Shown here piece after piece: positions 34,343-43,379 of a stretch of 64,000 nucleotides of DNA (positions are counted from its first letter, which is position 1; the number at the start of each line of letters is the position of its first letter). The stretch covers positions 98,574 through 162,573 of the forward strand of contig JAIXOP010000003.1 of NCBI GenBank assembly GCA_027486725.1. The letters run 5' to 3'. The position numbers were made by a program, and so were the translations under genes. This DNA comes from Burkholderiales bacterium. GTDB taxonomy: Bacteria; Pseudomonadota; Gammaproteobacteria; Burkholderiales; Burkholderiaceae_A. The notes below the pieces were generated by a model. The model was not told the DNA's origin and did no database searches. It saw only the letters and a program-made list of their open reading frames with translations.

Positions 34343-34759
34343 ATGAGCAAAACCTTTCTCTTGGATGTGGTGAGCGCTGAAGAGCGCATCTTCACTGGCG
34401 AGGCCGAGTTCGTGGCCCTGCCGGGCGAAGATGGCGAACTTGGCGTCCTGCCTGGCCACACGCCACTGATCACTCGGATCCGACCGGGTGCGGTGCGCAT
34501 TCGGCAAGGCAGCAATGAGGAGCTCATCTTTGTTGCGGGCGGAATCCTCGAGGTTCAGCCCAAGGCCGTGACCGTGCTTGCCGACACGGCCATCCGTGGC
34601 AAGGACCTCGACGAGGCCAAGGCCGAAGAGGCCCGCCAAAAGGCCCAGGCACTGCTTCAGTCGCAGTCCTCCGACATCAACTACGCCGCCGCCCAGGCCG
34701 AACTGGCCGAGGCCATCGCCCAACTCGCCGCCATCCGCAAGCTGCGCGGCAAGAAGTAA
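34343..34759 (+). CDS. atpC: ATP synthase F1 subunit epsilon
   Basis: Rotor subunit that couples and inhibits F1. The 138-residue protein has an N-terminal beta-sandwich ([13 protein letters not shown]...[19 protein letters not shown]) and a C-terminal Ala/Glu/Gln-rich helical hairpin. The ATG at 34343 is 11 bases after the atpD stop. It ends the atp operon proper; hemE follows after 6 bases and is probably co-transcribed. Confidence 0.97.
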   Translation: MSKTFLLDVVSAEERIFTGEAEFVALPGEDGELGVLPGHTPLITRIRPGAVRIRQGSNEELIFVAGGILEVQPKAVTVLADTAIRGKDLDEAKAEEARQKAQALLQSQSSDINYAAAQAELAEAIAQLAAIRKLRGKK

Positions 34760-34765
34760 CGCGCC

Positions 34766-35860
34766 GTGGCCTTCGCCCCGCTGCAGAACGACCTGTTTCT
34801 GCGTTCCCTGCGGGGCGAAGTGACCGAGCGCTCCCCCGCCTGGCTGATGCGCCAGGCCGGACGCTATCTCCCCGAATACAACGCCACCCGGGCCAAGGCC
34901 GGCGACTTCATGCGCCTGTGCAAGACCCCGGAGCTGGCCTGCGAGGTCACCCTCCAGCCGATCGACCGTTACCCGCTCGATGCGGCCATTCTGTTCTCCG
35001 ACATCCTCACCATCCCCGATGCACTGGGGCTGGGCCTGCATTTCGTTCAGGGCGAGGGCCCGCGATTTGCCCGCGCCATCGAGCATGAGGCCGATGTGGC
35101 TGCCCTGCCCACCATCGATGTGGAGGAGTCGCTCGGCTATGTGGCCCAAGCGGTGACCACCATCCGCCATGCGCTCGGCGGGCGCGTGCCATTGATTGGC
35201 TTCTCGGGGAGCCCATGGACCCTGGCCTGCTACATGGTCACCGGTGGCAGCAGCGGCGATGATTTTCTGAAGGCCCGCAACTGGGTGTATCAGAGGCCCG
35301 ACCTCATGCTGTCACTGATCGGACGGCTCGAGGCCCTGGTCATCGACTACTGCACGATGCAAATTCGCGCGGGGGCCCAGGCCATTCAGCTCTTCGACAG
35401 TTGGGGAGGGCTCCTGGCCCACGGCAGTTTTGAGCGCTTCTCGCTCGCCTCGTTGCGACGCATCACCGCCGCCCTCCAGAACGCCCACCCAGATGTTCCG
35501 GTGATCGTGTTTGTGAAGGGTGGAGGGGGATGGCTCGAGCGCATCGCCAGCACCCGCGCACAAGCCCTGGGGCTCGATTGGTCGGTGCCGCTTTCTGAGG
35601 CGGCCACGCGGCTTGGGCCGGGCGTGTGCCTGCAGGGCAATCTCGACCCGGCCGTTCTGCTGAGCCGCCCAGAGGCCATCGAGGCCGAGGTCCGCCGACT
35701 CTTTGAAGACCTGCGCGGATTCAACGAGACGGCGCACGTCTTCAACCTTGGCCACGGCATTTCTCAATTCACGCCCCCCGAGCATGTGGCGGTCCTTCTC
35801 GAGGCAGTGGCCCAGGCCAGCCAGCGCCGATCCCTGCCCCAGACGACCCATCCGCGCTAG
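34766..35860 (+). CDS. hemE: Uroporphyrinogen III decarboxylase
   Basis: Decarboxylates uroporphyrinogen III to coproporphyrinogen III in heme synthesis. The 364-residue protein starts at a GTG 6 bases after atpC and shows the signature WLMRQAGRYLPEY near the N-terminus, then FSDILTIPDALG, FSGSPWTLACYM and GHGISQFTPPEHV. Close linkage to the atp operon suggests read-through expression. Confidence 0.97.
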   Translation: MAFAPLQNDLFLRSLRGEVTERSPAWLMRQAGRYLPEYNATRAKAGDFMRLCKTPELACEVTLQPIDRYPLDAAILFSDILTIPDALGLGLHFVQGEGPRFARAIEHEADVAALPTIDVEESLGYVAQAVTTIRHALGGRVPLIGFSGSPWTLACYMVTGGSSGDDFLKARNWVYQRPDLMLSLIGRLEALVIDYCTMQIRAGAQAIQLFDSWGGLLAHGSFERFSLASLRRITAALQNAHPDVPVIVFVKGGGGWLERIASTRAQALGLDWSVPLSEAATRLGPGVCLQGNLDPAVLLSRPEAIEAEVRRLFEDLRGFNETAHVFNLGHGISQFTPPEHVAVLLEAVAQASQRRSLPQTTHPR

Positions 35861-35869
35861 CGCCGTGAC

Positions 35870-38014
35870 ATGCACACCGCAGCCGATGGCCCCGACCCAG
35901 GCGCACCCCTCACCGCATCCTTCTCGCTGAGCATCGCTGTGGAGGGGGTGCCTTTGGCCCCCCTCACCTACACCAGCCCGGATGCTCTGCATCGGGGCGA
36001 TTGGGTCGTGGTGCCGCTGGGTCGCGCAGAGCGGCTGGGGCTGGTGGTCGATGCGGCCGCGCAGCCCCGCTCCGATGCCAAACCCATCATCGCCGCCTCG
36101 CCGATGGCCCCCTTGATCGAAGCCGACCTGGCGCTGTTGGAATTTGCCGCGCGATACACCCACCACAGCGTGGGTCAGGCCATTGCGGCGGCAGTCTCGC
36201 CCGTGCTGCGCGAGCCCGAGCGGCATCGCGAGCGACGCACACCCAAGGGCCGGCAACAGCCCGCCTGGGTGATCGCGGCGGCCGAGGCCGATGCCGAGGC
36301 AGTGTCGAGCACCGACAGCACCCCCGACGCTGAAGGCGATCGCCTCAGTTCGGCACTGCCCGCGCCCACAGCAGACCAACAGCGGGCGCTGCAGGAGATT
36401 CGTCACCATTGGCCGCAGCCCGTGCACCTCTGGGGCATCACGGGCAGTGGCAAAACCCGGGTCTATCAGGCGCTGCTCGCCGAGATCCTTGCTCAAAACC
36501 CACAGGCCCAGGTGCTGGTGCTCGTTCCGGAGATCGGCCTCACCCCCCAGCTGGCGCGCCGCCTGGCCGAAGCATTTCCTTACGAGCCCATGGCAGTGCT
36601 GCACAGTGGTCTGCCCGAGGTGGCTCGAGCCAGGGCCACGCTGGCCGCCATGCAGGGCCGCGCCCGCATCGTCTTGGGCACTCGGCTCGCGACCCTCACA
36701 CCCATGCCGCACCTGGCAGCCATTGTCATGGATGAGGAGCACGATGCCTCCTACAAGCAGCAGGAGGGCCTGAAGTATCACGCCCGAGATCTTGCCCTGT
36801 GGCGGGCGCGGCAGCGCGGCGTTCCACTGCTGATGGGATCGGCCACGCCAAGCCTGGAGGCCTGGGCGCTCATCGATGAAGGACGACTTGCGCGAGTGGA
36901 TCTGCACCAACGAGCCACCGGGCAGCCCCTGCCCGAGATCCGACTCATCGACATGCGCAGCGCCCCCGCGCAGCAGGGCGTTGCGACAGCCGCCCTGGCG
37001 CAGCTCGATGCGACGCTGGCGGCGGGTCAGCAGGCCCTGGTCTTCCTCAATCGTCGGGGCTGGGCTCCGGTGCTGGGCTGCGAGGCCTGCGGATGGTTCG
37101 ACGGCTGCGGCCAGTGCAGCGTTGGCCGTGTGCTGCATCGCGGCGCCAGCGGGCAATGGCGCTGCGCCTGCCACCATTGCGGAGCCGAGAGTGCCCCGCC
37201 CCGCCGGTGTCCCGATTGTGGCGCCACCGACCTGCAGCCGATGGGCCGTGGCCTGCAGCAGGTGGAGACCGACCTGGCCGCGCGGTGGCCCCACATTCGC
37301 TCCATCCGCCTCGATCGCGACGCGATGAAGTCCAGCAAGGCACTCGCGCAGGCCCTCGACGACATTCGGGATGGTCGAGTGCAGCTGGTGTTTGCGACCC
37401 AGATGGTCGCCAAAGGCCACGACTTTCCCGGACTGCAAACCGTGCTGGTGCTCAATGCCGACACGCAGCTCGCCAACCCCGAGTTTCGCGCCCCCGAGCA
37501 GCTCTTCTCACTGCTGCTCCAAGTGGCGGGCCGGGCAGGACGCCATGGCGGATCGGCCATCGCGCCAACCGTCACCATCCAAACGCGGCAGCCCGAGCAC
37601 CCCATCTTCCAGACCCTCCTGCAGGCAACACCCAAGGCGCATGAGCGGCTGCTGCGCAGCATGCTCGATGAGCGGCGCATGGCGGGGCTGCCCCCCCATC
37701 GGCACATCGCCGCCGTTCGCATCTCTCACGCCAACGAGGCCCGCGCACAACAGATGGCCGATGATCTCTGCGCCATTCTGCGCGCCACCATCGAGTCGAG
37801 GGGCATGGCGGGCCTGCAGGTGCTGCAGCCCATGCGCCGCCATCCCGAGCGCGTTGCCGGGAAGCTGCGTCTGCAGATTCTGCTCGAGTCCGACCGACGG
37901 GCGCCGCTGCACGAGGCACTGGCGTGGCTGGGCCGCGCCGAGCTCTGGGCCGAATGGACCGAGGGTCGACGAATGGAGATCTCGATGGAGGTCGACCCGC
38001 TCACCTTGACCTGA
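35870..38014 (+). CDS. priA: Primosomal replication-restart helicase PriA
   Basis: 3'-5' DNA helicase that reloads the replisome at stalled forks. The 714-residue protein has an N-terminal DNA-binding domain, Walker A GITGSGKTR, the DEEH motif in MDEEHDASYKQQEG, GSATPSLEAW, and eight zinc-binding cysteines (CEAC, CGQC, CACHHC, CPDC groups). The helicase C-terminal domain includes GTRLATL and QMVAKGHDFPGL-type motifs. It starts 9 bases after hemE. Confidence 0.96.
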   Translation: MHTAADGPDPGAPLTASFSLSIAVEGVPLAPLTYTSPDALHRGDWVVVPLGRAERLGLVVDAAAQPRSDAKPIIAASPMAPLIEADLALLEFAARYTHHSVGQAIAAAVSPVLREPERHRERRTPKGRQQPAWVIAAAEADAEAVSSTDSTPDAEGDRLSSALPAPTADQQRALQEIRHHWPQPVHLWGITGSGKTRVYQALLAEILAQNPQAQVLVLVPEIGLTPQLARRLAEAFPYEPMAVLHSGLPEVARARATLAAMQGRARIVLGTRLATLTPMPHLAAIVMDEEHDASYKQQEGLKYHARDLALWRARQRGVPLLMGSATPSLEAWALIDEGRLARVDLHQRATGQPLPEIRLIDMRSAPAQQGVATAALAQLDATLAAGQQALVFLNRRGWAPVLGCEACGWFDGCGQCSVGRVLHRGASGQWRCACHHCGAESAPPRRCPDCGATDLQPMGRGLQQVETDLAARWPHIRSIRLDRDAMKSSKALAQALDDIRDGRVQLVFATQMVAKGHDFPGLQTVLVLNADTQLANPEFRAPEQLFSLLLQVAGRAGRHGGSAIAPTVTIQTRQPEHPIFQTLLQATPKAHERLLRSMLDERRMAGLPPHRHIAAVRISHANEARAQQMADDLCAILRATIESRGMAGLQVLQPMRRHPERVAGKLRLQILLESDRRAPLHEALAWLGRAELWAEWTEGRRMEISMEVDPLTLT

Positions 38015-38020
38015 GCGGGT
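37995..38020. terminator. Hairpin at the priA stop, possible terminator
   Basis: ACCCGCTCA (37995-38003) and TGAGCGGGT (38012-38020) form a 9-bp perfect stem with an 8-base loop covering the priA stop codon. No T-tract follows on either strand, so any terminator role between the convergent priA and coq7 is uncertain. Confidence 0.4.
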
Positions 38021-38046
38021 GGGGCTCGAAGTCTTAGCGCTGGGCC

Positions 38047-38682
38047 TTAGACCCGCGCGGCCGTGGCGATCATGACCTGCGATGCGAGCCGCATGGCCTG
38101 CCGGATGGGCTCCGGAAGTTCGGCGGCACCCTCGGCCCGGGCCTCGCGCCCGTGGCTGGCCTCGTCGGCCATCATCTGTGCGCAGATGGCCCGCGAGGCA
38201 GTGTCGTTGGCCGGAAGCCGATTCAGGTGACCAGCCAGATGGGCCTCCACCTGACGCTCGGTCTCGGACAGAAAGCCCAGGGACACACGGTCGCCCACCA
38301 GGCCAGCCGCCGCACCCAGAGCGAACGCACCGGAGTACCAGAGGGCAGAGAGTCGGCTGGGGCCGGAGCCGAGCTGGGACAGCCGCTCGTGGGTCCAGGC
38401 CAGGTGATCGGCCTCGTCCGCGGCCGCATCCAGCAGAAATCGGCGAAGGTGCTCCGTCCGGGCCACCAGAGCCTGTCCCTGATAGAGCGCCTGGGCAGCG
38501 ACCTCGCCGGCATGGTTCACGCGCATGAGGCTCGCTGAGGACTGGCGCTCAGCCTCGGTGAGTGAGGGCGGTGGATGATCGGCCGGGTTGTCCGAGCTGG
38601 ACGGGGTCTCTCGCCGGGCGGTGGGGGTGGCCAGCACCGTCCTCAGGGCATTGTCGAGCCCCGAAAGAAGTCGGTCGGACAT
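38047..38682 (-). CDS. coq7: Demethoxyubiquinone hydroxylase Coq7
   Basis: Di-iron monooxygenase that adds the last hydroxyl in ubiquinone synthesis; found in many alpha- and betaproteobacteria in place of UbiF. From the ATG at 38682 it has 211 residues. The ferritin-like iron ligands sit in RVNHAGEVAAQALYQ, ADEADHLAWTHERL, VEAHLAGHLNRLP and MMADEASHG. An upstream frame to 38814 adds 44 basic/Ser-rich residues and overlaps the cytochrome gene, so the shorter start is preferred. Confidence 0.92.
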   Translation of the reverse strand: MSDRLLSGLDNALRTVLATPTARRETPSSSDNPADHPPPSLTEAERQSSASLMRVNHAGEVAAQALYQGQALVARTEHLRRFLLDAAADEADHLAWTHERLSQLGSGPSRLSALWYSGAFALGAAAGLVGDRVSLGFLSETERQVEAHLAGHLNRLPANDTASRAICAQMMADEASHGREARAEGAAELPEPIRQAMRLASQVMIATAARV

Positions 38683-38728
38683 CGACGGGGGCTCCCGCAG
38701 GGGGCGCGGGACCGGGGCTGCCGCTGGC

Positions 38729-39217
38729 TTAGAAGGATCCACCGGAAGCGTTGACCAGGTGCTTGACTGCCGCCGCGATCTCTTCCTCGGTGTAGCCACC
38801 CGTCGCCTGAGCACCCATCTTGCCTTTGCCTTTGATGGACGAATTCACGAGGGCCTGATAGCCCTGACCGATGCGCGGGGCCCAGGCCGCCTTGTCGCCG
38901 AACTTGGGTGCACCGAGGGCGCCCGCCGCGTGGCAGCCCACGCACTTGGCCTTGTAGACCTCTTCGCCCGAGCGGACCTTGGTCACGGCAGCGGCGACGG
39001 CCACGCCCTTGGGGGCCTCGGTGCTCACGGTGCTCACCGGAGCGACGCGCTGGGCAGTGGCTTCGGCGGTGAAGAGATTGCTGCCAGCGCCAGGTTTGGG
39101 CTGGGCGCCAATGAATCGGGTCAGAAGAACAATCACCACCACGGGAATAACGAAGCCCAGCACGACGGCGATGATGAGCTGCTTCGGGGTTTTGATGGGG
39201 GTATCGTGACCGGACAT
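38729..39217 (-). CDS. Membrane-anchored c-type cytochrome (c5-like)
   Basis: Electron carrier facing the periplasm. From the ATG at 39217 the 162-residue protein has an N-terminal transmembrane anchor (LIIAVVLGFVIPVVVIVLL), a linker, one heme site CVGCH, and a methionine-containing end (GKGKMGAQATGGYTEEEIAAAVKHLV) typical of cytochrome c5. Just downstream of it is coq7, another respiratory gene. Its 5' end is 60 bases from the divergent tRNA-Arg. Confidence 0.9.
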   Translation of the reverse strand: MSGHDTPIKTPKQLIIAVVLGFVIPVVVIVLLTRFIGAQPKPGAGSNLFTAEATAQRVAPVSTVSTEAPKGVAVAAAVTKVRSGEEVYKAKCVGCHAAGALGAPKFGDKAAWAPRIGQGYQALVNSSIKGKGKMGAQATGGYTEEEIAAAVKHLVNASGGSF

Positions 39218-39276
39218 GCCTCGAGATCCTGAAGTTGATGAAAACATCGTAGTATAAGCAGCTTGCCTCTTTGCAG

Positions 39277-39352
39277 GCGTCTGTAGCTCAGTGGATAGAG
39301 TATTGGCCTCCGAAGCCAAGGGTCGCAGGTTCGATTCCTGCCAGACGCGCCA
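39277..39352 (+). tRNA. tRNA-Arg (anticodon CCG)
   Basis: A full cloverleaf can be folded. The acceptor stem is GCGTCTG/CAGACGC, the anticodon CCG is at 39310-39312 in the loop CTCCGAA, the T-arm is GCAGG-TTCGATT-CCTGC, and CCA is encoded (39350-39352). It lies 21 bases before the GTG start of argS on the same strand, so the tRNA and its own aminoacyl-tRNA synthetase are probably on one transcript. Confidence 0.97.
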
Positions 39353-39373
39353 ACCCTCCCCAAGTCGAGCGAC

Positions 39374-41149
39374 GTGAGCATCCCCACCGCCCTTTCTCCC
39401 GTGTTGCCGGTGCTTGGCAGCATCGCCCGCCGCCTGCACCCCGCCCTCACCGAGGAAGATCTCGTGGCGAGCCTCGAGCGGCCGCGTCAGGCCGAGCATG
39501 GCGACTGGTCATGGACCATCGCGCTGCGCCTGGCAAAGTCCTTCGGCCAAAAACCCCGCGATCTGGGGCAGGTTCTGCTCGCGGCGGTCAACGATGAGCC
39601 CGCCCTGCGCGCGCACATTCGCAGGGCTGAACTTGCAGGGCCGGGCTTCATCAATTTCTGGGTGTCCGAAGCGGCCCGCTCGGCAGTGCTCGAGGCCATT
39701 CTTGCGGCCTCCGATCGCTATGGCGCTCAGCCCCAGGGCACTCGGGCGCCCGTGCTGGTGGAGTTCGTTTCGGCCAACCCCACCGGGCCCCTGCATGTGG
39801 GCCACGGGCGCCAGGCCGCCCTGGGCGATGTGCTCTCCAACATCCTCGCCCACCAGGGCGCTGCGGTTACCCGCGAGTTCTACTACAACGATGCGGGCGC
39901 CCAGATCGACAACCTCGCCCGATCCGTGCAGGCGCGTGCCGCAGGCATGCTGCCCACCGACCCCCACTTCCCTGCCGATGGATATCGCGGCGATTACATC
40001 GCCGACATCGCCCAGGCCTATCTGGCCAAAGCCACGGTGCAGGCCCGAGACGGTCGGGCCGTCACCGGCGAGGGCAATCCCAACAATCTCGAGGCCATTC
40101 GGCAGTTTGCGGTGGCTTACCTGCGCCACGAGCAGGACCTGGACCTGCAGGCCTTTGGCGTGGAATTCGATGTGTTTTCACTCGAGTCGGCGCTCTACAG
40201 TGCGGGCCACGTCGACTCGGTGGTTCAGCGCCTCGAGGCATCCGGCCACGCCTATGCCCACGAGGGCGCCCTCTGGCTGCGCAGCACCGACTACGGCGAC
40301 GACAAAGACCGGGTGATGCGCAAGAGCGACGGCGGCTACACCTACTTCGTGCCCGATGTGGCTTATCACGAGCAGAAGTTTCTGCGCGGCTTTCCCACGG
40401 CCATCAATATCCAGGGCTCCGACCATCACGGCACCATGGCGCGCGTGCGGGCAGGACTGAAGGCCCTCGGCCTTCCGCTGCAGGATCCTTATCCCGAATA
40501 TCTCCTGCACAAGATGGTCACCGTGATGCGTGGTGGCGAAGAGGTCAAGATCTCGAAGCGTGCCGGCGCGTATGTCACGCTGCGCGACCTCATCGTCTGG
40601 AGTTCGGGCGCCGACTCCACCGACCTGCAGCGTGGCCGCGATGTGGTGCGCACCCTGCTCGTGTCGCGCAAGGCCGATTCGGAATTCGTCTTTGATCTCG
40701 ATGTCGCCTTGGCCTCGACCGACGAGAATCCCGTCTTCAGCATTCAATACGCGCATGCGCGCATCTGCGCCATCTTCCGGCAGGCGGGCCAGAGCCCCGA
40801 GGAGCTCGAAGACGACCTTCGGTCGTTGTCCGAGGATCGCCGCCTGGCCCTTCGAGCCCTGCTCGTGGAACCCATCACCGCTGGGCTCATGGCAGCGCTC
40901 GAGGCCTTCCCCGCCATGCTGGCCCGGGCCGCCGACGAGCGCGCGCCCCATCACCTGCCGCATGCCTTGCGGGAGTTGGCGGGCGAATTGCACAGCCTCT
41001 ACGCCCAGGTCCGCATCCTGGTCGATGATCCCGAGCTGCGCCGAGCCCGGCTTTGGCTGTTGGCCTCGGCCCTGCGGGTGCTGCGCATCGGCACCCAGCT
41101 GCTCGGTGTCCGCGCCCCAGAGCACATGGATGCCACCCGCCTGGGCTAG
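39374..41149 (+). CDS. argS: Arginyl-tRNA synthetase
   Basis: Class I synthetase charging tRNA-Arg. The 591-residue protein starts at a GTG and has the HIGH-type motif in SANPTGPLHVGHGR, and the KMSKS-like motif as VKISKRAGAYVTL. The C-terminal anticodon-binding domain ends in the usual short form. A tRNA-Arg gene lies directly upstream. Confidence 0.97.
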   Translation: MSIPTALSPVLPVLGSIARRLHPALTEEDLVASLERPRQAEHGDWSWTIALRLAKSFGQKPRDLGQVLLAAVNDEPALRAHIRRAELAGPGFINFWVSEAARSAVLEAILAASDRYGAQPQGTRAPVLVEFVSANPTGPLHVGHGRQAALGDVLSNILAHQGAAVTREFYYNDAGAQIDNLARSVQARAAGMLPTDPHFPADGYRGDYIADIAQAYLAKATVQARDGRAVTGEGNPNNLEAIRQFAVAYLRHEQDLDLQAFGVEFDVFSLESALYSAGHVDSVVQRLEASGHAYAHEGALWLRSTDYGDDKDRVMRKSDGGYTYFVPDVAYHEQKFLRGFPTAINIQGSDHHGTMARVRAGLKALGLPLQDPYPEYLLHKMVTVMRGGEEVKISKRAGAYVTLRDLIVWSSGADSTDLQRGRDVVRTLLVSRKADSEFVFDLDVALASTDENPVFSIQYAHARICAIFRQAGQSPEELEDDLRSLSEDRRLALRALLVEPITAGLMAALEAFPAMLARAADERAPHHLPHALRELAGELHSLYAQVRILVDDPELRRARLWLLASALRVLRIGTQLLGVRAPEHMDATRLG

Positions 41150-41158
41150 ACTCCGCGG

Positions 41159-41737
41159 ATGAGCACCGACGACGATTTTTCTCCGCGGGGCGGCCACGGC
41201 CGCTCCCCCAGCCGGACTGCGGCGCGCCGTTCGGCGCCCGCATCGGGTCCGGTTCGACCCTTCGCCTGGGGCTTTGCCTTGGGATGCCTTGCCTCGGGAA
41301 TCCTGGCCGTCATCATCACCAATGCCCCCGTGCCTCTGATCTCCAGCGGTCAGGCCCCGGCAGCGGCCAGCGCCACCTCGGGCGGAGGTTCGGCAGCCAA
41401 CCCCGCCTCGGGTGGCGGCTCCTCTTCCGAGGCCAAGGGCAAAACGCCCGCCGCATCATCCAACACACCGCCTGCCCCGCCAGCGGCCCCCGCAGCATCG
41501 TCGGCCGCTGCGCCGTCGGCCGGCGTGTTTGTCCAGGTGGGCGCCTACCGATCGCGCGAGGATGCCGAGCGCCAGCAGGCACAGATGGCCCTGATGGGCT
41601 TTGAGTCGCGCGTGACGCCCGCCGGCGATGACGGCCTGGTGCGGGTCCGCCTGGGCCCTTATGCCACCGCAGCGCAGGCGAACGAAGTCCGGGCGCGGCT
41701 GTCGGAGTCGGGTGTGTCGAGCAGCCTGGTCCGCTGA
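41159..41737 (+). CDS. SPOR-domain membrane protein (FtsN-like)
   Basis: Probably binds denuded septal peptidoglycan. The 192-residue protein has a short cytoplasmic basic/Ser-rich segment, one transmembrane helix (WGFALGCLASGILAVIITN), a long Gly/Ser/Ala/Pro periplasmic linker, and a C-terminal SPOR domain beginning FVQVGAYRSREDAERQQAQM. The layout matches FtsN-type division proteins, but the key FtsN motif cannot be recognised. It follows argS by 9 bases, a neighbour pair seen across betaproteobacteria. Confidence 0.85.
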   Translation: MSTDDDFSPRGGHGRSPSRTAARRSAPASGPVRPFAWGFALGCLASGILAVIITNAPVPLISSGQAPAAASATSGGGSAANPASGGGSSSEAKGKTPAASSNTPPAPPAAPAASSAAAPSAGVFVQVGAYRSREDAERQQAQMALMGFESRVTPAGDDGLVRVRLGPYATAAQANEVRARLSESGVSSSLVR

Positions 41738-41811
41738 AGCGCGCAAACCACTTCGGCAGCACCGAGCCTCGACCCTCTCCAGCCTTCTCGATCCATCCCC
41801 TCGGAGCAACC

Positions 41812-42495
41812 ATGGCCAATCCATCGCGACGTCGCCTGAATACCGCCCTGCTTTCCGCTGCCGGCCTTGCTGCCGCAGCGCCCCTCTGGACCCCATCGAC
41901 CGTCCTGGCTCAGGGTGCTCGGTTCGACGAAGGCATTGACTACCTCGCACTGCCCTCCGTGCCTGGACGCAAGCCCACCCCCACGGCCAAGGGCAGCCCC
42001 GTCGAGGTGCTCGAGTTCTTCTGGTTCTCCTGCCCGTTTTGCTGGCGGCTCGAGCCGCGACTGAAGGAGTGGAAGGCCCAGCTCGATCCCAAGCAGGTCG
42101 ACTTCAAGCAGGTGCATGTGGGCTTTGCCGACGATGGTCAGCAGCGGCTGTTTGCAACCATTCAGTCCCTGGGTCTGACGGCAAGCCTGTCGCCCAAGAT
42201 CTTCGACGCCATCCACGTGCAGAAAAAGGCCATCCGCTCCTCGGCCGATGCTCTGCGCTTTCTCGAGCAGGAGTCGGGCCTGTCCAAAGACCAGGTGAAA
42301 GCGGCCTGGAACTCCCCCGCCGTTGAGGCCACCCTTCGTGAGAGCGCCGATCAGGTCTCGCGCTTTGCCGTGCAGACGGTGCCGAGCTTTGTGGTCGGCG
42401 GCCGATTCATGGCCAACCCCCAGCTGGCATCGGGCAACAACGCCCGACTCATTCAGATCGTCAATTACCTCGTTGCTTTGAGCAGGGCCGCGTAG
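41812..42495 (+). CDS. DsbA-family thiol:disulfide oxidoreductase with CPFC site
   Basis: Likely periplasmic disulfide catalyst. The 227-residue protein has an N-terminal signal with a twin-arginine-like start (SRRRLNTALLSAAGLAAAAP), a thioredoxin fold, the active site FFWFSCPFCWRLEP and the cis-proline loop VQTVPSF. Most DsbA proteins have CPHC; here the residue before the second Cys is Phe, which would change the redox potential. The 3' end overlaps rsmI tail-to-tail by 31 bases. Confidence 0.9.
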   Translation: MANPSRRRLNTALLSAAGLAAAAPLWTPSTVLAQGARFDEGIDYLALPSVPGRKPTPTAKGSPVEVLEFFWFSCPFCWRLEPRLKEWKAQLDPKQVDFKQVHVGFADDGQQRLFATIQSLGLTASLSPKIFDAIHVQKKAIRSSADALRFLEQESGLSKDQVKAAWNSPAVEATLRESADQVSRFAVQTVPSFVVGGRFMANPQLASGNNARLIQIVNYLVALSRAA

Positions 42496-43379
42496 GCGGC
42501 GTCCCGGCTGCACCCCAAGGCCTTGGCCAGGAGTTTGGCTCCGGCCGCGGGGGGCATGGCCTCGGCCACGAGGGCGACCCACGCCCTCCCCGATCGGCAG
42601 TGCTCCGCCTCCAGCCATCCGTCGCCGTCGATGGCCTCGGCGGGGGCGCGGCGTTCGCTGGGCCCCAGCGCCAGCACAAACTCCCCCTTGGCGGCACCCG
42701 GGTCCCGGGCCTGCAGGGCAGCCCAGCGTTGGCTCACCTCGGCAACGGAGCCCACCAGAATCGACTCGAACTGTTTGGTGAGCTCGCGCCCCATCGCCAG
42801 GCTGCGGTCCGGGCCCAGCACTTGTGCGAGGGCCTCGAGGGTCTCGGGCATGCGGTGCGGCGCTTCAAAGAAGACGCAGACATCATCGGTGGATTGGAGG
42901 GGCGCGAGCCAGTCGTCGCGTGCCTTGGCTCGGCTGGGCACAAAGCCCAGAAAGCGCAGCGTGCCCGAGCCCTGGGGCTGAAATCCCGACGCGCTCAGCA
43001 AGGCCGTGAGGGCAGATGGGCCTGGGATTGGCACCACCCGAATGCCCTGTCGATGGGCCTCGGCCACCAGCCGCGAACCGGGGTCCGCGATGGCCGGTGT
43101 GCCGGCATCGGAGATCAGGGCCGCGCTCTCGCCCGCGAGAAGCCGGTCGACGATCGCATGCGAGGCTTCGGCCTCGTTGTGGGCATGCAGCGAAACCCAG
43201 CCGCGGGCGGGGCCCGGAAGCCCCAACAGGGTCAGAAGCTGACGGCCGACCCGCGTGTCCTCGGCACACACAAAATCCACCGACGACAGCACCTCCCGGG
43301 CACGAGGGGAGCAGTCGCCCAGATGGCCGATGGGCGTGGCGACGACAAAGAGGCAGGATGGTTGGATGGAGCGCAGCAT
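42465..43379 (-). CDS. rsmI: 16S rRNA (cytidine1402-2'-O)-methyltransferase
   Basis: Tetrapyrrole-methylase-fold enzyme that methylates C1402 of 16S rRNA. From the ATG at 43379 it has 304 residues. Motifs: CLFVVATPIGHLGD, CAEDTRVGRQLL, LISDAGTPAIADPG, PIPGPSALTALLSASG and FFEAPHRM. A start at 43403 (312 residues) is also possible. Either start overlaps the divergent yraN gene by 14 or 38 bases. The C-terminus overlaps dsbA. Confidence 0.95.
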   Translation of the reverse strand: MLRSIQPSCLFVVATPIGHLGDCSPRAREVLSSVDFVCAEDTRVGRQLLTLLGLPGPARGWVSLHAHNEAEASHAIVDRLLAGESAALISDAGTPAIADPGSRLVAEAHRQGIRVVPIPGPSALTALLSASGFQPQGSGTLRFLGFVPSRAKARDDWLAPLQSTDDVCVFFEAPHRMPETLEALAQVLGPDRSLAMGRELTKQFESILVGSVAEVSQRWAALQARDPGAAKGEFVLALGPSERRAPAEAIDGDGWLEAEHCRSGRAWVALVAEAMPPAAGAKLLAKALGCSRDAAYAALLKATR

